Source: Lepidonotus clava (lineage: Eukaryota > Annelida > Polychaeta > Phyllodocida > Polynoidae). Taken from it: a stretch of 64,000 nt of DNA. The translations under genes were made by a program, and so were the position numbers. The notes beneath the pieces are model-generated. The model was not told where the DNA came from. It was given only the letters and a program-made list of their open reading frames with translations, and ran no database searches. This document shows positions 12,201-24,220 of the stretch, piece after piece. Location: NCBI GenBank assembly GCA_936440205.1, contig OW387147.1, positions 18,625,629-18,689,628 of the forward strand. The letters are read 5' to 3'. Every line of letters begins with the position of its first letter. The stretch's first letter is position 1.

Positions 12201-15200
12201 AAAACACACTATTACATTATGTTAAACCCTTTCTCTTAAAGAAGTGAAGGGTGTAATAATTCATACCTGAGGACAGATCTTGGACAAGACCTAAAGGTCT
12301 TAGGGGATTCAAGCACCCTTTGACCCAAATGTTTGACCCAAGTGGGCATTGAGGACTGCCCTGAAGTAGATGTAGTTCTCGGCCCCAAAACACAGTTACC
12401 TAATATTGAGTAACTTATGAAGCCACAGGGCATTTTTCAACACACACCTTATATCTTTTTGAACAGTTGACTTGAGCCCAAAATGTGAACACCCCAAAAC
12501 CCCACAAAACCTAGGGTTGATCATGTCACGTGTGCTTAGAAAAGGTATAAAGTACACAAATATTTCAGCAGCAAGTGAAAAATGATAAAAAGAAAAAACT
12601 TAAAGAAAATATAACAAGAGTGCCACCTTCTATCCATATATTTACTGTATTAAGTGTAGTAATCAGTTATTTATCTATGGATGTGAAATATGCAAAAATT
12701 GTTTTTCCCATTAAACCCATGCAATGTTAGATAGTGAATTTTCCATTTATGATGATTTTAAAGATTTTCATTAATCCCCATGCAGTGATGGATTTAGAAG
12801 GGAATCAGGGAGATATGCATGCCCCCCTCCCTGATTTTTGCCAAAATGTTGCATTTTTGTATGTAAAATTCTTGAACCCGGAGGGTTTAGCTAAAATCTT
12901 TACTATATGGTGCCCCCCATTCAAAAATCTCTGGATCTGCCCCTGCCCTGCACCTGTCAAATGAACCTATGGGTTTCACAAATTTGCCATTTGAAGTGAA
13001 TAAGAAATTAGACCAGACAACTGTGTTTAGCTTCAAGATGTAATTCTTATTTCTAAATTTAACTATTCAAGAGCCCCATCATTATGTTTATACCCTTTAT
13101 GTTAACAAATGGAATTGTTAATTTCCATTATTTTTCCTTTTGTAAGGCTTTTTGGTGGATTAAAATGATTTGACACTAGATATGTCTCAGTCACTGGCTT
13201 CCTTTTGTATTGTTTAGAAGGACCTAATCCAGCTTTTATTATTGTTAAGTAATGACACTAATATATTTAAAGAATATGCTTCTAATAATAAGGGCCTAAT
13301 TATACTTAGTACCTTATAACACTGAGCAATACTCCTAAACAGCTGGTCCTCACATTCTTTTAAAAGGGTCATATCTGGATAGGTTTCTTCTAATACTGAG
13401 TGGTTGTGGTTCTTTATATGGAAAGGAGTCTGTTTATATTACCAAACAGACTTAGCTCCTTATAACGCTAAACAATTATGGTTCTTTATAGGGAAAGGAG
13501 TCTGTTTATATGGTACCAAATGGACTTAGCTCCTTATAACACTAAACAATTATGGTTCTTTATAGGAAAAGGAGTCTGTTTATATGGTACCAAACGGACT
13601 TAGCTCCTTATAACACTAAACAATCATGGTTCTTTATAGGGAAAGGAGTCTGTTTATATGGTACCAAACGGACTTAGCTCCTTATAACACTAAACAATCA
13701 TGGTTCTTTATAGGGAAAGGAGTCTGTTTATATGGTACCAAACGGACTTAGCTCCTTATAACACTAAACAATCATGGTTCTTTATAGGGAAAGGAGTCTG
13801 TTTATATGGTACCAAACAGACTTAGCTCCTTATAACACTAAACAATTATGGTTCTTTATAGGGAAAGGAGTCTGCTTATACGGAACCAAATAAAGTTAGA
13901 TCCTTATTAGACTGAAGAAAAAGGTCTAAAAGGGGCAAATATTTTAGTGCTATATGGATTCATTCAAAATCTATCAAATATACATTTTGATGCTTCAATT
14001 AGGGGTACTTAAAAACATTTGTTTGGAATTATTTTTTAACAGAACATTAACCATCACCCTTAGATTTGATTTTGATCAAAATCTCATTTAGCACCTTATA
14101 ACACCAAAACTGACTTAGTACCTTATAATTCTAAAGCAACGATATCTTTGATTCGATTTCTAACTTTGTTGTTAGATTGGCAAAATGTAAAGGGATTGAT
14201 AAATGTGTAAGTTACCTGGATGATTTTCTCATTTGTTCAGATGCTTATGAAGTGTGTCGTGATAATCAACTACGATTAATCTCCCTTATGGGGAAACTAG
14301 GATTCCAAGTTAATTGGAAAAAAGTTATTTCTCCTACCAAACAATTCAAATATCTAGGTGTTGTATTTGATACTATGTTGATGGAGGTAAGATTGCCTGA
14401 GGAGAAGCTGCAGCGTGCATTGGATGAAGCTCTGGATGTAAAAGGTAGATCTTGGGTTTCTTATAAAAGATTCCAACAGCTTACAGGTTACTTAGCGCAC
14501 TGCGCTTCAGTGGTAAAGGGAGGACGTACCTTTATGCGCCGCATGTTTGATACACTTAAATATGCAGCTGGCAAAAGAAGGGTGAAGATCACGAGTTTTT
14601 GCAGAGATGATCTAAATAGGTGGATCTCTTTCATTAGAGTATTCAATGGCAAAGTGCCTATAATTTACGATTCATCACCTGTTGTTGTGTATACTGATTC
14701 TTCTCTTTCAGGTTTTGGAGCTCACACGGAATCTGACTATTTGTATGGTTTTTGGGATGTTCAACAAGAACAAAATAGATGTTCCCATTATGCTTTTCCA
14801 CCCCTGATTGATGATTTCCAAACACATATTAATGTCCTGGAATTGTGGCCTGTAATTCAGGCTGTTACTCGTTGGTTATCAATTTTCAAGGATAAATTGA
14901 TATTCCTGTACACAGATAATACCCAGGTAAAATATATGTTAGCTTCAGGTGTAAGCCAAAATCAAACATGTATGAAATGGCTTAGAGAATTGTTCTGGAT
15001 TTGTGCATTGCATAATATTCATATCAAGCCACTGTACATTGCTTCTTCTGACAATATTTTTGCTGATGGGTTGTCACGGTTGTCCAATGATAAATATTTT
15101 GAACTCTGCAGGAAAATAACATTATCTCAAACGAACTGTTGTATCTTTAGTAGAGCTCAAGGACCTTCGTTCAACATGCCTGGATCTCCAACACCAAGGT

Positions 15201-18200
15201 TGGTCAACTAGCACTTGGAAGGCAGCTAAATCCCGTTGGAAGAGATATCTGGATTTTTGTGACAACTATTCTTTAAAACCTCTACCTGCCACTATAGATA
15301 CGGTGTGCCTCTATATAACATACCTTTCTAAAACGTTGAAGTATTCTACTATTTCTAACTATGTGTCAGCGGTGATGAACTTACATGACTTTTACGGTTT
15401 TGACCGCCCAGACATTGAATGTTTTGCATATAAAATGACAATGCGTGGTACTAGACGACTTCTGGGTGATGAGAAACTTCAGGCAGAGCCATTGCTTCCA
15501 GAACACCTCGTACAAATTTTTCAGGTGATGAACATTCGAGACCTGGGTGATCTGTCTATGTGGACAGCGATAACTCTGTCTTTCAGATGTCTATTACGTC
15601 AAGGACATATTACTGACTCTCCTCATTCGATATTGGTCAGATATATAAATTTCACTTCAGTGGGATTTGAACTGCGTATTCGGTCTTCCAAGACGTTGCA
15701 GTTCTCTGACAGGGAACTGATAATTCCAGTTGTCTCATGTCGATCATCTCCCTTGTGCCCCCTCAGATGGATAAAGAAACTGACTAAAAAACTGCATTTG
15801 CTTCCAGATGATCATATTGGATCTCGAGTGATTGGAGACAAAATAATCCCAATGACTTATTCATTCTACAATTTGAGACTAAAAGAGCTTTGTCGTGAGG
15901 CTGGCTTCTCAGGGAATTTCTCGACACATAGCTTGCGTAGAGGCTCTGCAACTTTCCTTTCACGGATAGGAATGCCCCTGCATGATATACGGACATATGG
16001 TGACTGGAAATCTTTGTCAGTTTTGTTGTATTTAGCTGATGACACCCATACCCGTACTACAAAGGACTACTCAGTGTCAGCAGCCCTAAAAAAATACTCC
16101 TTCAATCGACGTCAAGTCTCATTCAGGAAATGAACTGTGAACTTTTTTGGGTTGGGCCGGAGTATTGTTCTCCAGGTTATGTGCCCAACACATTTATGTA
16201 TTGTTACATTGTTATTATTGTTTGTTAATATCCCACCGGTCCTAGAATATGGGACACCTAACCCAACCAATTGGGGTAGGTGGGTATATTCACTCAAGGG
16301 GGAGCACTGGTCTGTCTGGCTATCAAACCCCAGAGGGAGCCAGCTACTATTACTTGGCAAGCTGCCACAGTGAATTCTCCCTATTTGCACGTGCTCCCCA
16401 GCCCGAGTTATATAAAATTTCTTTTTTGTTATGTAATAAATAGGCCGGAGTATTGTTCTCCAGGTTATGTGCCCAACACATTTATGTATTGTTACATTGT
16501 TATTATTGTTTGTTAATATCCCACCGGTCCTAGAATATGTCATCTAAGACTACTAAAGGGGTGAGAGCCGGGAGGGGAAGGCCAAGGTGAGAAAATGCAA
16601 CACCTCCTGAGCGAATATCTTTTAAAAATAGGTGTTTAAAGGAAAGCTTGTACATACATTTACAAAATGCCAATTCTTGTGGGTTTCACTTCACTTATGC
16701 ATTCTAAAACTGTTTCAAATGATTAAATGGAAAAATACACAGACATTAAACAATTAATTTATACCGGGAGGAAAAATAAATTTCTAAGCTTATCACTCTC
16801 CCTTTTCTACGTCATTATGATAAGAATTCCCTTTCAGAACGGAATCCTAGGTTATAGAATGAATTTAGGTGACTATAATGTGTTCAAATCCATAGTCAAG
16901 AAAACAGTCTCATTTTATGTTTAGTTTTTAGGCCTTATGGTCGCAACTTGTGTTTTCCTTAACATTCTGGACCATAAAAAATTCCGAGATAATTGAGCCT
17001 TATTCTAAATTTCTAAATTCTAAAAGATAAAAAAGATATTCTAAAAAAACAATATGGGCCCTGGTAGAACGCAAAATATCTTGTGTATCAATGTAACATA
17101 ACTGTATAACAATTAATTTGGTTCCAGCTGGAGCCAGACCAGCCCCCTCGATTGGCCCTATTCGCTGCCCGAGCCATCCACGCTGGGGAAGAACTCTTCT
17201 GGGACTATGGCATCCGGGCTGGTGATACCAACTGGGCTTCCTTCCGCTGCCCAGCCAACCCGACTTTCAAACAAGGCGACTCGGATACAGAGCATGAGAC
17301 CGGGATTGAGGGGGACTTGGTCAGCGAGTTGAAAGATTTGACTACATGGAGTTACTTTTTCACCGAGGGGACACCTGACCTTCCAGAGAGTGATCAGACC
17401 ATTGGTTCTGCTTGCGACCTGAAATCTGGCTGCGACAGGTAAGGTTTAGAACATATGGCCATTATTTGGTGTCCTCATAGAGATAGATAATCTCATAAAT
17501 ATCTATGGTGTACTTGAGTCTCGCAGTCGTCATTGATTAACAAATTAAACTAGTACACGACTCTCTTGAAAGTAACATTATGTTTTATTCTATTTAAAAA
17601 TTGCTTTGTTAACTGATGTTGCCCATTTGATGTTCTCCGACTGAATTTTTATTGTACAAACAATTGTGTGTAGATAATTTCAATTTTGTTTCAAATTTTG
17701 TCAGGGAATTTTGAGATATACGGGCATGCACTGTATGTAATCCTTTCACAAAAAAAACAGCAATAATTTTTAACTCATCCGCCTGTATGTAGGGATGTCC
17801 AACACTTTCAGATTAATACTGAAATTGTGTTTATAGGGAACGAATATGCGTACTCACACCCAACCAGAAGTCGTCGTTTGAGTCGGACATCAATTTCTGT
17901 CCCGACTGTGGGTCCATCTTACCCCTACCAGGCGCAGAGGACTTCGTCAGGTGTTACACATGTCCCTACAGAATTGAAATAACCGGTAAGAAAATGTGAT
18001 TTGCAGAACATGTTCCAATTACCAGTTTGTTGTGTTGTTTTGCCCCCTTTATTCTCCCAACCACGGATAGCCAATTTCTTTAGTTATACCTGCAGGTTAG
18101 CCTGAATCAGGATGCACGCTGGGTAATATGTCAACAAATCACAAGGCTTTAGCATAGAAATTTCCATTTATCTTATCAGTTCTTATTCCTAAACATGGTG

Positions 18201-21200
18201 AAAAACTAGTGACAATGATTATTTAAATTGATATACATAACCACTAAATATTTTCTAAGTTGTTTGTGATTTCATTCATTATACATGGATTTATAACAAT
18301 TATTTGCTTATTTTCTATAGATTTTGCAGTGGTTTTGTCGACAAAATTAGTCCAAAATAGCCTGCAGGTGCTCTAAATACTGTAATTACTGTACTGCTAT
18401 CCGTGGAAGGGTTTGCGAGATGTCAACTATGTTGAGCGATCCCTTGAGCCCACCTGACCCCCTAAGTTGATAAGGGGTCCTTCATGTCGCATGTAAAATA
18501 TTATGAGAAATGCCTATGTCAACAGTCGTGTCTTTCCATGTCGGCTTTAGAAGTCTATTCCACGCCCCCTCCCACAAATAGTTATGTTAAGGCCTGTTTC
18601 CACCAAACGACATTCTGCTAACGACAGTGAACGACAGTGAACGATTTGCAAATCTTTTGTGATATTTAGTAAAATCGTTCAGTGGAAACACAAAATCGGT
18701 GGTAAAGACATTTGTAAATGACTACAAACGACAAAAGTGAAAGACTAAAGTGAACGATTCACCAACGACCAAATATCTAACCTGTTTAATATTTCTGGAC
18801 GTCAAACGCCAACAATTTTTTCCAAGAGTAATTAAAAGCAATTAAATCTATTGTTCCCTGACTTTTCTAAGCTCTGTCCTTTGAAAAAGTCGTGCAGATT
18901 GTCTTAGAATCGTTCAGATCAGTATTTTAGTCGTTCAGTGGAAACAAGAAGTTGTGCTTTTCTGAACGACCAAAATGAGCAAAGAATTTTATTTTTTTAC
19001 AGTAGTTCATGGTCTTTAGGAATTGTCCATGAAAGTCGTTCAGTGGAAACCCGGCTTTAAGTATGCCGTACTACCCTGAATTCTTGCCCCGACCCTAGAT
19101 ATTTTGAAAAGATGCCCAATCAAAATCATTGAACGGCAGCAGGAATGACAAAAAGAGGGGAAATTGTTAAATTTTGTATAAATTAAAAGCTTTAATTGAA
19201 ACATAAATAGCTGGAAACAAAACTTATTTTGACGATATCCAGGATGCCCACGCAAGTCTTGAAAAGTCTTGAAAGGTTTTAAATTTGTCAAACTTAAGGT
19301 CTTAAAAGGGTCTTAAAGCAAACCACAACGCAAATCAGCTATATATTGTCAAATAAAATTTTCAGTGAACTTTGTTTGTTGACAAACCATGTATGATCAT
19401 GCTTCATCTGATAACAGAATGGTATGCAAAATTCTATTCAAAAACAGATTTAGACTGTCATGAATACTCATTTTCTGACTTGTTTTGGTCTGTTGTGTGG
19501 CCCACACAAATACCTAGATTGTTTACCCAAAAACTGATGATGTCATCAAAATGTCATTTCCGGAATCCCCCCTGCATTTTCACTCTGCTAGCAGAGTCTC
19601 TAATGAGTATTATTTTTGGTGGAGAATGATGAGGGAAGTGAGAGGAGGCAAACATGGTTGAGCCTGGCTTAGTACAGAAAGGAAAGGGGAGGAATTGACC
19701 TATTGACTCTGATGATGACATCACTGATTATGGGGCAGTTGGGTCACGTGGGGGGATTCCCCAACAAGTTGATTGCAGACCAGAAAACAAAAACAAACAG
19801 ATCCTCTTTCCAAGGATCATAATTATCAGACTTCTAGCCACCAATATTTGATTCTAACTGGCAATATGATTTATATGAGTGTAGTTGAAGATGTCAGGAT
19901 CGATTTTGAAAATTTAAAAAATTTACTAAATTTCGATAATTTTGCATTGTGGTTTGCTTTAAATTTTCATTTTTTTCTTGCTGGAGGTCTTGAAAAGGTC
20001 TTAAATTGGATTTTCATTAGGAAATGAAAATGAAATGATAGGTAGACCAAAATTACCACATTTTGCTTAGTGTCAGTATATATATACATCAAAATTCATG
20101 CAGCCAAATTTGTCCTAACCTGTGGCAAATTGGTCTTAACTTTTCCAAACTTAGGTCACAAATAGGTCGTAAAAAGGTTTTAAATTGATTTTTGAAAAAG
20201 CGTGGGAATCCTGATATCATATTGCATGTCGAATTCAGTAAAAGTAAAATCCCAAGAAATGACAGATTATCACAATTTTCATAACTCCGGTATCACTTGT
20301 CGATCTTACGAATTGCATGGCAATGGCGGCCGGTATAATTTATAGGTCTAGAGCTAAGCCGTCGTGGCCGGTTCTAATACAAAGTAATTTCCTTTTGCAG
20401 CATACGATGGTATAGAAATGAAGACAAGAGTAGTGTTCAACAGAAGAACAAAGGCTAGAACGACTACCCCAGAGGACATTTTCAGACCGTTGGTAAGTTT
20501 AATTTTTCGACCGCACTTAAAAATGCTCAGGTAATCCGATTTACCCTGTTCTTAATCTTTGTATGTATGCAGATGATGCTAAATGGCTAAAGATAGCATA
20601 GAATTAGAAAACCTAATTTAAATAGCCAATGATTGGTTCCACAAGAACATTTTAACCCTAAATGAATTAAAAACAAAATGGATGTTAATTTACCCTACCA
20701 AGACCAGGGCGGGGTAGGACAGAAACCTAGATCTTACGTACCCTACTTGGGACTATTGTCATTGATGATTCGCCCGTTGAACGAGTATATAGTTTCAATT
20801 ATCTGGGTATGGGTTTTGACCCATATTTAGAATATCATTTACACCGAAATAATCTAATAAATCAAGTCTCAGAGAAGGTGAAATACTTACGCAAGGTAAG
20901 AAGATTTATTGACCAGAATGCAACCTTAACTATTTACAAATCAATGATATTGCCATATTTTGATTATACAGATTTTATCTATGACCAGGATATTCGATAT
21001 ATTAACAGACAGTTGCAAACTATTCAAAATGACTGTTTAAGAATAATATAATAATATAATTTACTATATATGAGCAACGTCTTCGTACAAAGCTAAGATC
21101 TTCTCTCTGGAGAAACGAACACAAATACATGTATCTACATATGCTCACTCTCTATGTACTAATGAAAATATGTTGGATTTGCGGCCTATCTTTAAGCGTG

Positions 21201-24187
21201 CTCATGATGGAATCCTTCTTAGAATGCCTGATATAAAAATCCAAAATATCAAAGTAGTCTGCTATATCGTGCTGCCAATACATGGAACACGTTGCCCGTA
21301 GATATCCGTGATATTAGAGACAAAAAATGGTTTCTGCCAAGGTTACGCCATATGTACCAAAATGTATATGAGAATTTATGATTGTGTTCTCAAAATATGG
21401 AGTAAGGGATTCTATACTTTTCACTTACTTATTTAATTATCTTATTCACCCATGTTCATGTTATCACCTTAATGGTTTTCATCCAATGTGTTATCCAATT
21501 GTAGAAAGGACCAAAATGAAACCTGTACATGATCGATGATAATTCCGACAAAAGAAGTTGATTGTACATGCTTAGGGAAGGGGAAGGAAGATCACCTATG
21601 GTGAGCCCCTGTACCCGAATACAAATTACCTAAAGGAAAAAAAAAATGCCACTACCAAAGAAGCAGTACAATATGCACTTTTGCTCAGATTTTCGATAAT
21701 TTTTGCCCCCACCCCCATTTTCTGATTAATACAAGAGGCAGGATTGATATCACATGTACTAAGTAGTCTGAAAGAACTACTTGACGGCAAGCTGGTGCAA
21801 AAAAGACATAAGATCAGTGGCCTTTAAGTTAACCTTGTAGCATCAAGAGGGGGAAGGAGGATGTATGACATTTTTGAAAATATGCGTACCTATACTTATT
21901 ACCTTTTGAACCCCATATTCTACGTTGTTGTAAGAAGCCCCAATCTGCAAATGTGATGTGATAAAAACATGATTTTTTCATTTATTTCCTCAGGTGGACA
22001 GACCATGTTCGCAGTGCGGTAGGGACAGCGTGGAGTTCAGCACGTGTCACGTGCGGTCAGCTCAGGAGGGGCAGACTCTCTTCTACCACTGTCTTCACTG
22101 CGGGTGAGCAATGCTCCATTTAAAGCCGGGAACCCACTGAGCAATGCAACTGGAATTCTAGTCGAATTTGAGATCAGCAGCTACCAATATCTAATATTTT
22201 CCAAGTGATTTAACATTTTTGGCAAATATCTGGTCGAATTGGCCAATGGGAACAGTTTCTGGTAATTTTGATCCAGTTTTGGTCATTATGACTAAAATCA
22301 AACTTCTAGAACTAGTCAAAATGACCAGAATTTAGGCTCAATGGGTTCCGCTCTTTCACGAGTAAAAATCAAAACTACAAGGCCATTTAATTTTATGCAT
22401 GATGGACCCATGATAATGCATACCATAAACATTATAATAGTACTGATTCTCTCTCCACCAAAGGTATCCCAAATATTCAATTGAAAAAAGGGTTATGGAG
22501 TGAGTATCCCAAATGGTCAATTGAAAAAATTGGTTATGGGGTGAGTCGTTAACCAGGCATGCATAGTAACGCGATATTATATTATTGTATATTACTCAAC
22601 TCTACCCAACTCCTGGATTTGACCCATGGGAGATAAGAGTTCATATCAGTGTCCCTGTTATTCTCCGTTTTCGTCCAGTGGATCACGTCGATAGTCCGAT
22701 AAATCGGAGTAATAGGTTGTCCCAAAAGGCTGATACCAGCGTAAATGTGTATGGAGAATGACCAGCAGTCGCTGGGTACCAGCGGAGGGGGGGACACTGT
22801 GCTATTTCTGATATAGAGAATCTGGTCGGAGAGTGTTGGTCTCCTCATAGGAAATGCCTTGAGAGTGGAGAAATTTGCATAAAAAAGGCGTTACCTGGAG
22901 ATTGACGAGATGATGTCATAATATTATTCTAAAAATAGACTGAAACTAGGTCGGGAATGCCCCCATCACCCACTGGAGGCGGCCATATTGAAAATCTGCT
23001 GTTGTTGTTGTTCTCTGCAGGGGTCGAAATAAGGTCTAAATATTCAGGGGCCAGTCGGGCTCTCTACTATGAAAGTCTAGGGGACACAAACAACTTTAGT
23101 ATAGCCCTTATTATCAATTGTATTCAAAGTACTGGATTTTCTATGGGCCAGTCGGGCCCCTCTAAAACCCAATCTGGGGGCCCAACCATTTGTCTAGGGG
23201 CCTCGGGCCCCTGGGCCCGTGCTATTTCGACCCCTGCGCTGTAACTGTCCAGTCAATAACCTTGATACTCCGATAAATCTCTGTCTCTGTCTCTCTGTCT
23301 GTCTCTCTCTGTCTTTCTCTGTCTCTCTGTCTCCCTCCCTCTCTCCCTCCCCTCCCTCCCCTCCCTCCCCTCTCTCTCTCACTTTCAGCTTTTTAACAAG
23401 GTGGATAAGACGGAGCTTTTGGGTTCTTTAGAACCCAGCATGCTTGACCTTGTAATGTCATGATATTGTTCTGAAGACGTGAGGCCAGCCTAAACAAAAG
23501 TTGTTTCCGTTTTTATTTATTTATTTATTTATTTATTTTTATTTTATTTTATTTTTTTTTTTTTTTTGGGGGGGGGGGACATCAACAAGCCTCAGCGTAG
23601 GTACTACCAATCCAAAAATAAATTGAATCCTTAGACATTAAATTATACATGATTAGGACGAGTGTGGAAATTAAAACTTTAAACCAGATGATTCTATCTT
23701 CATCAGAACAAAAGGTATATGAGAAATTATCCTCAAAAACAGGGGGTTAATTCTGTCATATTTACTATAGAAAGGATAGAACCAAACTTAAAAATGACAT
23801 GTTGAAAGAAATTTTCTTTTTTTGAGCCACGAAACTCGACCTATCAATACCATTCAATTAAAGCTATGGGTGTTAGCTTTCCATTGATACAAAGTATCAG
23901 GCATTCGCTTTATTAGACACTGATATTCAAATTTGAAACTGGGTCTAAAATCAGGGCCTGAAACGGCTATGGTCACAAAATAAAATGCAAAAAATTGTCC
24001 AGATTTGATATACCTGGCGGTGTGGTAGTACCTTGAAGTTATTAATAACAAGTGCCGTATCCTAAATCAAATGAAAGGCTTTTTTGTTTTCTACCTAACG
24101 CCGTAACGGTATGAGTAGCTATAAGCTCCAGTTAGATAGTAGCATGACGTTCGGCAGCTTTCAAATAATATGAAATAAAATTTCTTG

Positions 24188-24220
<33 letters not shown>

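Larger units (their letters stand above)
6807..14141. mobile_element. 7.3-kb non-autonomous DNA transposon inside the YR element
   Basis: Terminal inverted repeats begin cgttgccttagaattaaaag on the left and cgttgctttagaattataag on the right (reverse strand). They are flanked by ATAT on both sides (6803-6806 and 14142-14145), readable as a 4-bp or a TA duplication. Copies of ttagcaccttataa occur many times in both orientations inside each end. No transposase frame is present. It carries nested repeats: a MITE at 7768-8124, a SINE tail near 11500, a MITE at 12783-12950 and a 74-bp tandem array. I cannot place it in a superfamily. Confidence 0.75.
4424..16538 (+). mobile_element. Ngaro-like YR retrotransposon fossil in the SET-gene intron
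   Basis: This is a DIRS-order element of Ngaro type with split direct repeats. A1 is 4424-4583 and A2 is 16251-16410 (160 bp each). B1 is 16155-16250 and B2 is 16443-16538 (96 bp each). Internal parts in order are a gag-like protein, reverse transcriptase, RNase H and tyrosine recombinase. The element is broken: a DNA transposon (6807-14141) lies within the reverse transcriptase region, and there are a few further interruptions. Repeat copies differ little, so it is fairly young. It occupies most of the 13.8-kb intron in the sense orientation. Confidence 0.85.
17986..20400. other. Intron with two nested MITE-type elements
   Basis: Apart from the elements at 18595-19062 and 19228-20214, I see no exon or RNA gene in this 2.4-kb intron. 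Confidence 0.5.

Noticed and set aside
17845-17880. ATG near the start of the RPA12 exon as translation start
   Set aside because: It is out of frame with the zinc ribbon and meets a stop within about a dozen codons.
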